This document shows positions 21,583 through 32,551 of a DNA stretch of 64,000 nt, in pieces (position 1 is the first letter of the stretch; the number at the start of each line of letters is the position of its first letter). The DNA is from Lactarius indigo (lineage: Eukaryota; Basidiomycota; Agaricomycetes; Russulales; Russulaceae), in the NCBI GenBank assembly GCA_025766275.1, contig JAFKAC010000085.1:124001-188000 (forward strand), written 5' to 3'. The translations under genes and the position numbers were made by a program. The notes below the pieces were generated by a model that did not search any database, was not told the DNA's origin, and saw only the letters and a program-made list of their open reading frames with translations.

Positions 21583-24500
21583 CGCTCGACGGAGTCCGAG
21601 GTTCTGCGAGTGAAACGCGACCTTGAACTTCGCCAGCGGCTTGGTGAGGATGTCCGCGGTCATATCCTCGGAAGGGCAGTACTTGATATTGATGAGCCCA
21701 TCGGTAATCGTTTGTCGGATAAAATGGAAGCGAATGTCGATGTGCTTGGTGCGAGCATGGTAGTTATCTTCAGTGGCGAGGTGGAGCGCGGCTTGGTTGT
21801 CGCAATAAAGGAGGGTAGGGGAGTGCGATAAGCCGAAAAATGGCTCAGTGAATCTCCTGAGCCAGATACATTCCTTGGCCGCGTGAGTTGCGGCGACGTA
21901 TTCGGCCTCGGCGGTGGATAAGGTGATGATCTCTTGTTTCTGCGAGGCCCATGAGACTGCTCCACCATCGATGAGAAAAGCGAAGCCGGATATCACATGG
22001 CAGTGCTCCTGGGATGCGCCATCTGCGTCAGTAAATCCCAGAAGGTCATGTCGCTCATTGCCGAAGGTGAGCGAGTGGTGTTTGGTGCTGGCGAGATAGC
22101 GGAAGACGTGCTTGACGCCTTCCCAATGAATTTCGCCTGGGTTGCTGAGGAATTGAGATAGGGTAGAAATGGCGAAGGTGATGTCGGGGCGAGTGGCGAC
22201 GGCGGCGTACATGAGGCTGCTGACGGCCTCGCGATAGGGGACTTTCTTCATATGCGCCGCTTCGGTGGCGTTAGAGGGTGCGTCGGATTTGCTGTAAGAC
22301 GCCCTGGGAATGATGGGAGTGGTGACGGGTTTAGCGTCGCTGAGGGAAAAGCGGGAGAGAATGGTGTCGATGTATGAAGTTTGTGAGAGTGAGATGGTGT
22401 GCGACTTGCGGTCGCGGGTAATCTTGATACCGAGCAACCAGTGAATGGGGCCGAGGTCGGTGAGGGAGTAACGCGAATTGAGCGCTCTCTTGTAGTACCG
22501 AATGAGCTCGTCTGAGCTACCTGTGATCATGCAATCATCAACATGAACTGCAAGGATGGTGATGTGATTTTTGTTGTGGATAAAGAAGACACCGGGGTCA
22601 GCGTTGTTGACGCCGAAGCCCAAGTCCATGAGAGCGCGGCGCAGGGTATCATACCATTTGCGGCCGGCTTGCTTGAGTCCATAGAGGGATTTGCGAAGGT
22701 GTTTGACCGACTCCCCCTGAGTGTCGTATCCGGGGGGTGCTTGCATGTAGATATCTTCATCGTCATCTAGTTCTCCGTTGAGGTAGGCGCCGTTGAAGTC
22801 AAATGTGTCGATGTCCCAGTCGTGGCGAGCAGCGATGGCAAGAATGGTGCGGAAACTAGCGAGCCACGTGACTGGGGAGAAAGTGTTGAAATAATCAATG
22901 CCGAATTTTTGCGTGAATCCGTGCGCTACGAGGCACACCTTGTATTTTTCGATAGACCCGTCGGCCTTCCGTTTGATGCGGAAGACCCACTTGCTGCCGA
23001 CGATGTTCTTGCCAGCAGGTCTGGGGACTGTTGACCAAGTCCCGGCTTCTTCGAGTGTAGCGATTTCACGATCCATCGCTTCCTGCCACTTGGGCCAGTC
23101 TGAGCGAGATCGCGCTTGAGCGATTGTCTTGGGATCATCTTGAGAGTCGTTGAGGGCGGCTTCCATGAGTTCCTTGCTTTCCGCGAGGAAGGCGTACTCT
23201 GGGGTGAAATTGTCAGCCGCATACGCGCTTGCACCATCGTCTCTGGGCCAGTCCGGATGGAACCACTTCCAGGCTGCTGCGCTTGGCTGTTCTTCTTCGG
23301 CTTCGGGTTGAGCTCCTTCAGTGAAGAGCCCAGTAACTTTGAATGTTGGTTTGGGGATGCGCGATGACTTGCACGTCGGTTCTTGAGGTTCCTTGGTTTT
23401 TGCCTTGCCCTTGGCAGGCGGCGGCACTTGTTGCCGCTGCTTGGTTGATGTTTCTTCTTCTTGAGGTGGAACCGATGAGGTGGTGGATGGTGTGAGAGGG
23501 GTGAGAGCCGAAGGTGACCGATACGAGGGCATTCCGCCCGGGACTTGAGGCGTGATTTCCCGGCTTGCTTCTTCAGGAAGTTGCTGTTGCTGTTGAGGTG
23601 TAAATGGTACCAATTGGATAGGTACCGGTGCTGTGGTAGGAGGGAAAGGATGAGGCGCTTGAGGCGCTGGTGGTGCTTGAGGTCCAGCGGGTGGTGCTTG
23701 CGCCGCAGCTGGTTGCGGCGCGGGAATGATACGTGGCTGGCCGATGTCGATAACAGCAAGAGGGGATGTGAATTTAATATTGCGCTCGACCGAGATTGAG
23801 TTTTTGTTGGGCCAGTAGATGCGGTGTGCATGCGTGCTGTCCGCGTCGTAACCGACCCAGTGCGCTTCGATTCCGCGCACGTCAAGTTTTGAGCTGGTGC
23901 CAGAGTGAACCCAGACAGTTTGTCCCCATTCAGGGACACCGGAGATGTTCGGTTTGTTGCCGTAGAGCATTTTGTAAGGCGTAGTATTGTTGCCTAGAGC
24001 CCGAGTAGAGGTGCGGTTCTTGAGCCAGACCGCGAACTGGAGAGCTTCAGCCCAGAGAGTCTTGGGCAAGCCAGAATGGTGAAGAATAGCCTGCACGCGT
24101 TCGAGGAGCCTGCGGTTAAGAGATTCCGCGACTCCGTTGTGCTGTGGGGTGTCGTGGGTGGTAAGGCGACGTTCGGTTCCTTCGTCCTGAAGGAGGCGAG
24201 TGAACTCGCGGCTGGTATACTCACCGCCGCAGTCCGATCTGAGTGCCTTGATCTTGGCGCCATGCTGAGTGCGAGCCCAAGCTGAGAAGGCGTGATAAGC
24301 ATCCAAGGTTTGATCTTTAGTACACAAGATGTCGACGCGAGTGAAGCGAGTATGATCGTCTGTGAAAGTGACGTAGTAGCGACGGCCCCCTAAGCTAGCA
24401 GTAGGCGAGGGTCCCCAGAGGTCAGAGTGAATCTCCACTCCAAAGTGACGAGCTGGAGGAGCCTCGCGCTCAGCTCGAATAGCCTTCCAAGTGAGCTTAG

Positions 24501-26058
24501 CGTATTGACAAGAGTCGCAGATAATAGGTGAACCATCGTCGATAAGTTGGACGCCTTCGATGGCGTTGTTGCGAATGAGGGAGCGAATGGCGTCGGCCGA
24601 GATGTGACCGAGACGGCGATGGAGTGTATGAATGTCGACTTGTTCGAAGGGAGAGCCAACGCTAGCAGCAAGGTAGGAGTGCTCGACCTTGTACAGGCCA
24701 TTAGAACTAGCAGGGATGTCGCCTATGGTGTCGCCAGATCTGTTCTTGATCTTGCAGGATTGTCACTCGAAAGATACAGAGTACCCAGCTCCAGTGATGT
24801 GGCCGACAGAGACAATAGTAAGCGCCATTTCAGGCGCGTGGAGGGTGTCGCGAAGAAGAACGGGAGTAGTGATGTTCCCGTTGGGGACGTCGATCTGTAA
24901 GTCCCTGGTACCTATCGTGTAGAAGATGTGTTTGTTAGCGGCAGTAATCGCGCGAGGAGGAATGGAGCGATAATTGATGAAGCGATGATGGAATGGAGAC
25001 ATGTGCCGAGACGCCCCGGAGTCGTAGAGTTCAATCTCGATGGGGGGATGCTGAATAGGTGGCCCCACGCTGTACGCGGAGGCCTGTGGAGTGGGGGAAG
25101 TGGAGTTGTCGTCGATCTCCTCGATCGTGGCCCAAGCTTCGATGTCGGTGTTGGCCGCGTTTGCGTTGTCAGAACAGTTATTGTTCCCGTTCCTGTTGCT
25201 TCGGTTATTGTTGCTGTTGTTGTGGTTACTGCGATTGCTGCGATTGTCACAATTGTCGCCTGAGTTGTTGTGATTGCTGTAGCTTGAGTTGTTGTCTCTT
25301 CGAGGCAGGCGTTGGCCTTCTTTGTCGCCTCCCTTGGCCCAACAATCCGATTTGAAGTGGCCGAGCCTGTGGCAGTTATGGCATTCAATGTTGCGTTTAT
25401 CGCGTTTTTGTCCGTTGGCTAAGAAGGCCTCTTCTGGGCCATTAGTCTTGCCTTTCTGGATGACGCGCCGATCGTACTGATCGGTGACCAATCGAATTAC
25501 CCGATCGGGTGTGACTGATTCGTCCGCTTGATCGGCTGCTGAGTTGATAGAATTAATGAGGGATTCGTAGGAGGGGGGGAGTGAGCCGAGGATGATGGAC
25601 GCGAATTCATCGTCGGTCTTGGTGGCCCCCATAGAGGCGAGCTGCTCTCGCATATCTAGAAGATGAGTCAGATGAGCGCGAGCGTCTTCATCTTCGCTTA
25701 ATTTGGTGCCCGAGAGTTTCCGGCCCAGGTCGACGGCGATCATTTTGGATCTTTTCTGGAATATCTCTTTGACGGCGTCCCAGATATCTTTTGTATTAGT
25801 TTTAGTCTTGATTCGGTTGAAGACATAATCGGGCACTGATGCCGCGATCAAATTCTTGGCAGCGGCTTCTTCCACGTCCCAGCGTTCCTGAGGGGGGACG
25901 CTATTGATTGGCGTCCAAGTCGTGGGGACCATGGTGCTGGTGAGGTGTTCGGACCATCTTCGGTTATCGAATGCCCAGACCATGCGGTCTCTAAAGGTGA
26001 CCCAGTTGGATCCGTTGGTGGCCAGTTTGACGATGGTGAGTTTGTAATCTTCGCTCAT
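21580..26058 (-). pseudogene. Copia Gag-Pol polyprotein, one in-frame TGA
   Basis: A single frame of about 1,493 codons from ATG 26058, broken only by TGA 24763-24765. Order: UBN2-type Gag (N-terminal about 200 aa), zinc knuckle CHNCHRLGHFKSDC, Asn/Ser-rich linker, protease (ELYDSGASRHMSPF), GAG-pre-integrase zinc finger (HTLHRRLGHIS...CDSCQYAK), integrase core (IHSDLWGP; RSDCGGEYTS), Pro/Gln-rich spacer, reverse transcriptase (WVFRIKRKADGS; VHVDDCMITG), RNase H (TLSTAEAEYVA; DNQAALHLA). This is the copia order, with integrase before reverse transcriptase. The stop lies between protease and integrase, so Gag and protease could still be made alone. Gag and Pol share one frame, so no frameshift is needed. 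Confidence 0.92.
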
Positions 26059-26147
26059 GATGACAAATACGATAAGCAAGGTTTCAGATAATGAAAAGGT
26101 ACGCGCTGATGATTTTCTCGGTAATATCGGATTAAATTGCAGCGGCA

Positions 26148-26159
26148 GGGCCCATAACC
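26148..26159 (-). promoter_or_regulatory. Primer-binding site of copia element
   Basis: One base inside the 5' LTR the element's strand reads GGTTATGGGCCC. It is complementary to the anticodon stem-loop of initiator Met-tRNA as I recall it (GGGCCCAUAACC). This suggests priming by a half-tRNA fragment, as known for Drosophila copia and yeast Ty5. Confidence 0.65.
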
Positions 26160-26160
26160 T

Positions 26161-26662
26161 TGGTGTAAAGGTCGGGCGATAGGGGCGATCCGGCTAAGTG
26201 TGCCGGTCGGGTGATAGGATCCGAAGGGCCAGTTCAATTGGCGACGAGAAAAGCGCAAAGTCGAAAGATGACAGAGGATGAGCGAAGATGTACAAAGGCG
26301 AAGCAACTTCGCTTTGGAGAGGGTCTTAGGGCACACGAGAGGGATAGAGAGAACACAACTGGATAATAATTCGAGTACATACAAGCACGTTTAAATACAT
26401 TTTAGATACGTTTTTAAAGATAATAATAACAAAGTACAGTAAAGAAATATAAAGACGCACGGGCCATACAAAGCCATGAAACAGGAGTTGAAGCAGTGTC
26501 GAGAAATGGAGCAGAAAGGGGAGTTAGACCCCTATGAGACTTGCGACGTTTGAATGGGAATGGAAATGGAAATGGTGGATCTTGAGCCGCCGCGCATTAT
26601 CGCGGCGGTGTTGTTTTTGTGGGGGTTCGAGTCGGCCGGGTCGAGCGTGCCGAAATGCAACA
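26161..26662 (-). repeat. 5' LTR of copia element
   Basis: 502 bp, starting TGTTGCATTTC on the element's strand. It is followed on the plus strand by the duplication TCACT (26663-26667). Confidence 0.93.
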
Positions 26663-26667
26663 TCACT

Positions 26668-29600
26668 AACACTCGAACTCCATAGTTTCATGGCTCTTGT
26701 CAGACACTGTTGGAGGACAGTTGCACATGCGTAAGCATCGGACCGGCTGGACCGGCAACATAGCAACGCTGTCGAGCTCAGTTGCTCGACCGTGGACTCA
26801 GATTTTACTTTACAAATTAATTTTCCCTCACACAAATACTTCGCAGCTCACGTAGTACAACCTCAGCCCTTTCTCCCAAACGGTTGAGGTTAGTGGCTTA
26901 CTCTATTCCGTCTTATGCTACTTTTACTTACCGTATACTTCAAGGTGTACTTAGTGGCGCATTCTCGCGCTCCTACAGGTAGTTACACAATATCACCGGC
27001 CTTTTCTCCCAAACTGCTGAGTCGCGCATTCTCGCGCTCCTAACAAACACGACAGAATTTCCTTTACAGCGAGTTTTGGAGCCATTCACGCTATCGAAGC
27101 TTACTGTAAGGTCAAAAAAACAGGTTTGAGACGACCCACGGGTGGGACCGTGGGAAAGTGTTGCTCACAATGAAGTTGGACAAGTTATCGTCATCTTCTA
27201 TCGTCAAAACTTCCCAGAATTTTTTTCGCCGCACGCCGGTGTTGTAATGTCAGCTTATCTACTCGTCATTCTCATCGGAAATTTTTCTCCAAGAGGATGG
27301 GGCGCAAAAGTGAGGTTACACTGAGTATCTGCCGTTCCCGGTTTGCTCTTTCGCCGTTCCCACTTACCCTTACCTCGCCTGCTCTGCTCTCGCTAATCGA
27401 CGGGTCTCTCTTCGCCCGAGTCGGGTAGACAACCGCTTATCGTTACCTTTCATCGGGTCCATCCGCCCTTTGTCACACCTCCCTCACTCACTTGTCCGGG
27501 TCGCCTCCGTTTATGGGTGATAGCCCACGACGGCGCTTCAGCCACGAGGTCGTCCCCGCTCTCCGTGACGTCGTCTGGGTTCTCTGGATGAGGTTCGCGA
27601 TCCTCTCAGCTAGAAGCTCCCACCAGTACCACAAACCTATTTCAGGGCCCCAGGCGGACAAGGCCGTAACACGTCTACGAATCAGAAAGAGTCGTCAAAT
27701 GCTATCTTCGTGGTCATAGTAATAATAAAAAACACTTTCAAAGGCGAATTTGCAGTGTTTGTGTGTTGCTTGAGTCGTCCGCGAGTGTGGTTACGACGAA
27801 TGGGCTATAGCTGAACAGGGCCGTGCGAGACGTATCTGAAAAGTAGCGCCACATCGTTTGCGGTCTGGAGCACGACCACCTTTGCTCCCTTTCTACCCAG
27901 GGGTATGATCGTTTAGAATAGTGTTCGCTTAGTTAACATGCCTTGCGTACCATCTATGACTGTTTGTACATTATCTTTGACAATGCCGACTCCGCTGACT
28001 TCGCTTATTTTGTCTTCAATGTCTTAACTTGGCCGTCGATGTGTTGACGTCCTGCACTTTCGCGTCGATCTAGCTCCCTTTACATTGGCTCTAGGTTCCT
28101 TAGTTCGTATTGCGCTTCACGGAAAATCCAGAAATTGTGCATTACCGTTCGGGCCTCTTATGTGGATCCCCGATATCCCTCTGTTGGACCCTGTCTCACG
28201 AGTATCTTCAGATAAACAAGTCAGGAAAACGAACTGCAAACGATTATCTCACTTGTTCCACTCTCATCCCTTTACAATCGTGTCATCCAAGCATCGGTGC
28301 AAGCGCGAAGCCGTCTGTAGAAGTCTTCTTTGCACTCAAGAGACGCCGACAACGACGGCCTGGCTTCAGTAAAATCCTTTATTCGCCTAAGAGACTCCAG
28401 TTTTACAACAGCATGCGGAGGGGACAAACGAGATCACTCACGATGAGGACACCAATGCAGGTGAAGGCGGACGAGAATGTCCGACGATTCGGTGTATCAG
28501 AGCATAAGTCCTTGACTGAATCACCAATATCTGCCGGGCCAACACCTTCATGGCGAAGGTGTTGGCTTGGTAGATGCCGGTCTTCACAGAAAACGCACAG
28601 AGAACGGTCAACGTCCTCTATGCGTTTTATGAGAACACTCATTCATTGTTGGACAGAGCCACCTTTCAGCTTCACACCTCCATTCTGGGATCTATTGAAG
28701 CGATCGACCCAGGATTTGAGGGTGGAAGCACGGTCTGATTTGCGTTGGGAGAATCGGATGTTTGCAGCGCTGGGCAGAGTGGGAATGAACGGGAAGATGT
28801 TTCATAGCCCATTTCTTGTACGCTTGTCGCAGTCTTGGAGGTGAGCTAGTAGATCCGGAGGTCTAAGACTAAGGGTACCGAAGTGGATTCCCAGTGGATT
28901 GCTGGTAAGTCCGGCGAGTCTTGCTGAGGAAACGGGGTTCAGCGTCGCGGGCGGAGATCGAAATCTTTTTTACACCATTGTCATGGCGGTCGTTTGTTTT
29001 CGCAGCCGCCCGCCACTGTAATCGTGAGTTCATATGGAGCTTCAGACCTGTCGTGGTTACCAATGTGTTCTATTCGAATCTATTTCATACATTTTCGATA
29101 TAGAACTACATGTAGTACCTCATCAAATGCATACATTGGTTCCAAAATCTACCGCCCTTTCATCCTGATAATTCTCTGCTGTCCAAGTGGGGAGTAGCAG
29201 AGCGACATTTCAAGTGTTGGGAATTCTGGAGCACGTTGTGTGCTTAGGCAAGGGGACACGCAGGTCAGGGTCTTGCGCTTGCAGCGGACGAGGACCGAAG
29301 GAGATCTATCCTGTGTTCACTTATGTCATTTAGGGACCCATTCCGACACTCTGTAACTTAAGGTGTCGAAATGAACGTTCGTTCTTTGACTCGGAGATCG
29401 TAAGTAGATTTGTGAAATTTATTTACCTATTCCCCAGGCGTCTCGAATCGGCCGGCATGTTTCCCAGCGGAACTGTCGTATCACTGTCGCTCAAAAAAAG
29501 CTCCGAAGTGTCGGTCCGAGCAGTTCGTCGACTCGGGACCCGCACATCCCAGTGATCGTCACGCCAGTTGCTGCCATGTGTCGTTGAGATTGAAGCTTGA

Positions 29601-30795
29601 AGGAGGACAGCGCACTGTAGTGTTCGAGTCGGGAGGCGACGCACTCGAAGCAGGTCGCGCCACACTTCACAGGTGTGCGTCATGCAGCAACGGAGCGGCA
29701 GAACATGTGAGTACATGCATACACGGAAGAGTTAGAGATACTTTGGGTGATTTGGATCGCTGACCTCTTAGATCAAAATGTTCTCGCGGTATGGTGCTCG
29801 AGTGTAATGTGAGAAGATCGATTGTGGTGTTGACAAGAGGGCCATTGAAATAGATGCAGTGGTACGGCATTCCGCGTATGCTTCACACGCGTGTCGTCCA
29901 TTGGTGCTGCAAAGGTCGTCGCGAAGTTTCCGAGGGCGCAGTGGTGAGGATGGAGGGCAGAGAGAGAGCCGGTGGTAGCGCACTATTACAGCCTGGGGAG
30001 GTCACTAGTCCGAGTCACCGGAGGTTGAGAGGGCAAGAGGTCAGGACCCCAGAGAGCGCTGAAGACGGGAACACCAACGGACCAGCCTGGTTAGGAAGCA
30101 GAGTTATGGCATCTCCACTTAAAAGTGCCATAAACTATGGTGACTTATTTTGTGTGATGGAGATTACTAGGAGCGTAGTATAGAGATGAGCGTCCTCTGT
30201 GAGGAGTGCGTCACTGTATATTGGTCTGAGCGTACCATCTGCACGTGACCGGACATTGCCGAACGTCGGTTGGTGCCGACTGCCCTCTAACACACCATCT
30301 CATAGGCCGCATGGTTCGATGGGACTAGGTAAGCGTACAGCGATCCTTTCTGCAAGAGGTTTGGCTGAAAGGCAGAGCCTATGACAGGAACTTGCTAGCG
30401 CGACTAACGCCAAATTAGGACTCATAACATGATACAATATTTATTGTTTGTGTTCGCTCATACTCCATCCCACCGGCACGCGCCATCACCTGGATGAGAA
30501 ACTAGGCACGCTCCCATCATCGTTTTCCACTTCTTGTATTTATTCATTTCGCTGCGCCATTTGTGGCTTTCATACTTTCATGGAATGACTTTGAACTCTA
30601 CAAAATGACTGACGCATGGGCGAAAATCCCGCCAAATCGCCAAGTAATTTGGCCAATGTCATAGGAACCGTAATGCTCTATCGGAGTAAAGCCAGCACTA
30701 CTGTAGTTCCCACTGCAGGTGAAGCCATTCAGCAACGTGTCTACCCATTCTGAACAACACCAACTTTCCTTGTAATGTCAAATCATCTGCTCGTC
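26668..30795. repeat. Duplicated spacer blocks between NLR copies (copy 1)
   Basis: No intact gene. 27060-30180 shares long stretches with 35330-37190 and 58080-60420. A post-NLR block follows at 30318-30770 although no NLR 3' end lies next to it, so an NLR body was probably lost here. An open stretch at 28110-28844 is not conserved as a frame between copies and is probably not a gene. Around 28605-28735 another frame (reading NVLYAFYENTHSLLDRATF) looks more protein-like and may be a gene relic. Confidence 0.5.
27480..27645 (-). pseudogene. Gene fragment Y, copy 1
   Basis: Minus strand reads WWELLAERIANLIQRTQTTS and then SWLKRRRGLSP...GGDPDK. The same peptide is recognisable at 35617-35808 and 58085-58163, so the frame has some conservation. 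Too short to name; probably part of a passenger gene carried with the spacer. Confidence 0.35.
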
Positions 30796-31600
30796 TTAGG
30801 CATAGACATAATAGAGACTCACTTCTAGGGTGTCCTTTATGACGGTCCAGGGGAGAAGCTGCGGGTTGGTAAGCAACTTTCCCCTTGGAAGGAGAAGCGG
30901 GGAGCGATGTGCGTCTGAGTCGGAATGGGCATGCGCTACGGAGGACGGTGGTGTGACCGATTGATCATCGGATGATGTCGAATGGTGCGCACCAAGCTCA
31001 TGTTCTGTTTCTGATCCAGATAGAGCAGCGGGTTCCACCGATCGAGAACAAATGCTGGTGGAAGGTGATGTTGATGAGGCCAACGCAGATGGAGGATTGG
31101 GTGAGCGGGATGAGTGAGAAGATTGGAGCAGAGAGGATGTATTAAGACGCATAGAAGAGAGTTTATTGAGGGCCTGTATGCGGATGATCCAAGTTGCAAT
31201 GAGTCAGTGAGAGAGAACGAGAGGAAGCACCCACCATACGATTCCTTTGTGTTAGGCTCATCACACGCTGTAGCGTCATAACCTGGTCATTGGACTGGGA
31301 CGCCCCGACCGACCTCCCCTTTCTCCGACTTCCTCTGCCCTAGCAATGCGCAACGAGAAACCACTCAACTCCAGTCGAGGACTTCACGACTATCACAAGC
31401 ACTACTGCCTCCTGTGGAATTGGTGGCAGGTGGGGAAGGGAGGCCGGAATGTGTTGATGATGCTCCGGGGCTTGGGTGCTCTGGGAGGTGTGGAAAATTT
31501 GAGGGAGAGGGTGCTGGGCCAGCATCGAGGAAGATCGCAGATAAAGGACGGCGCTTTGACGCTAAGGAAGAGCGAGGTGCTATAGAGTGGAAGGGTTTGA
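30796..31600 (-). pseudogene. Ser/Pro-rich gene fragment W, copy 1
   Basis: Degenerate copy of a minus-strand, Ser/Pro-rich coding fragment also found at 37204-38117 and 42188-43143. The motif VMTLQRVMSLTQRNRMV survives near 31230-31290, followed by a GT donor and an exon starting MRLNTSSLLQSSHSSRSPN. The start codon kept in the other two copies (ATG at 38117 and 43143) reads ATA here. Function not recognised. Confidence 0.5.
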
Positions 31601-32551
31601 CGGGCGGTGGCAGCTAGACATCAAACGAGAACGGGTTAAAGAGAGAAGGTGGTGGTGATGGTGATAAAGAAAGGGAAAGAACGAAAAGCGCCGGACTGCC
31701 TTGGGTGAGAGAAAGCGAAAAGGGAACTGAGGACGGAAAGGAGCGTTCTGTTCGGACAAAGCCATCTTGACTTGTATGCCGGGTAGAAAGCAGTTGAGAT
31801 AGACAAAACGTCGAAAGCGACGAAGGCAACAAGGACGAGGACGGTGACATGGACTGAGTATTGGGATCTGAGACAGGGAGACGGACATCGACAAAGACCA
31901 CGCAATTGCACGTTGTGGGAATCTATCCTTCTATGGAAATCGGATCATGTAACTGACGTTCATTCTTCAACCAACTGACAATCGACAGGCTTATAATGCA
32001 TGGCCCAGTTAAGACACGTTGTCACCCTGCGTTCTGCGTTCAGCGCACCCACCTGGGGTGTATAGCATCAAGCGTCTTTTCTCGGCTCTCGGGCTGGCTG
32101 AGAAAACTGCTGAAAAAATGTCTTTTTTTCTGTTACCCACTGGATTAGTCCGGTCCTGTACAAGGTTCGGTACTTCCAGCGTGTGACAACAAACATCGAC
32201 GCTCACAGACTACAATCGACCATCCATCTCCGTGTCACTAAACAAGCGAGGTTTCTGTCGACAGGATCGACCCTGTTGTTGTGGTGTCGTCAGACAGCAC
32301 GTTGAGACAGCCTGTAGTAAGACGCGTGACTAACTCGGTGACTACATCATTACAACGATGTTTGACGCCCAGGCCAGGCTCCTACTTTTAATCAATGTAC
32401 TGTATGGTGGGCAGTGGGTATGAGGTCAACTGCACCATGACGGCCTGCGCCCTTGCTTATATATGGCTACTATGCGTTCAGAGTGTTTTCCCCACCAACC
32501 CACGACCACCATCACCAAACGAGCCAATATACCTCAGACTCTACTAAACCA
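31600..32551 (+). promoter_or_regulatory. Duplicated upstream region of NLR copy 2
   Basis: Non-coding; matches 43460-44757 in blocks. TATATAT at 32457-32463 lies about 90 nt before the ATG, like the TATA motif of NLR gene 4 at 44664-44670. Confidence 0.5.

Larger units (their letters stand above)
21071..26662 (-). mobile_element. Ty1/copia LTR retrotransposon
   Basis: 5,592 bp on the minus strand with 502-bp LTRs (5' LTR 26161-26662, 3' LTR 21071-21572), TG...CA ends, and 5-bp TCACT target duplications. The LTRs differ at 10 positions, all transitions in CpG-compatible contexts. It inserted in the spacer downstream of NLR gene 1 and is clearly older than the chromovirus at 4234-12063. Confidence 0.95.

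Noticed and set aside
1698..26058. TGA might be recoded as an amino acid, since three transposon frames contain it
   Set aside because: NLR gene 1 and the NmrA-like gene both end naturally at TGA, and CpG decay explains the transposon cases.
21071..26662. Copia and chromovirus as parts of one composite element
   Set aside because: They have separate LTRs, different target duplications and lie about 9 kb apart.
28110..28844. 244-codon open frame in the spacer as a new gene
   Set aside because: The frame is not kept in the homologous spacers at 36.5 and 58.8 kb; a different frame looks more protein-like over part of it.
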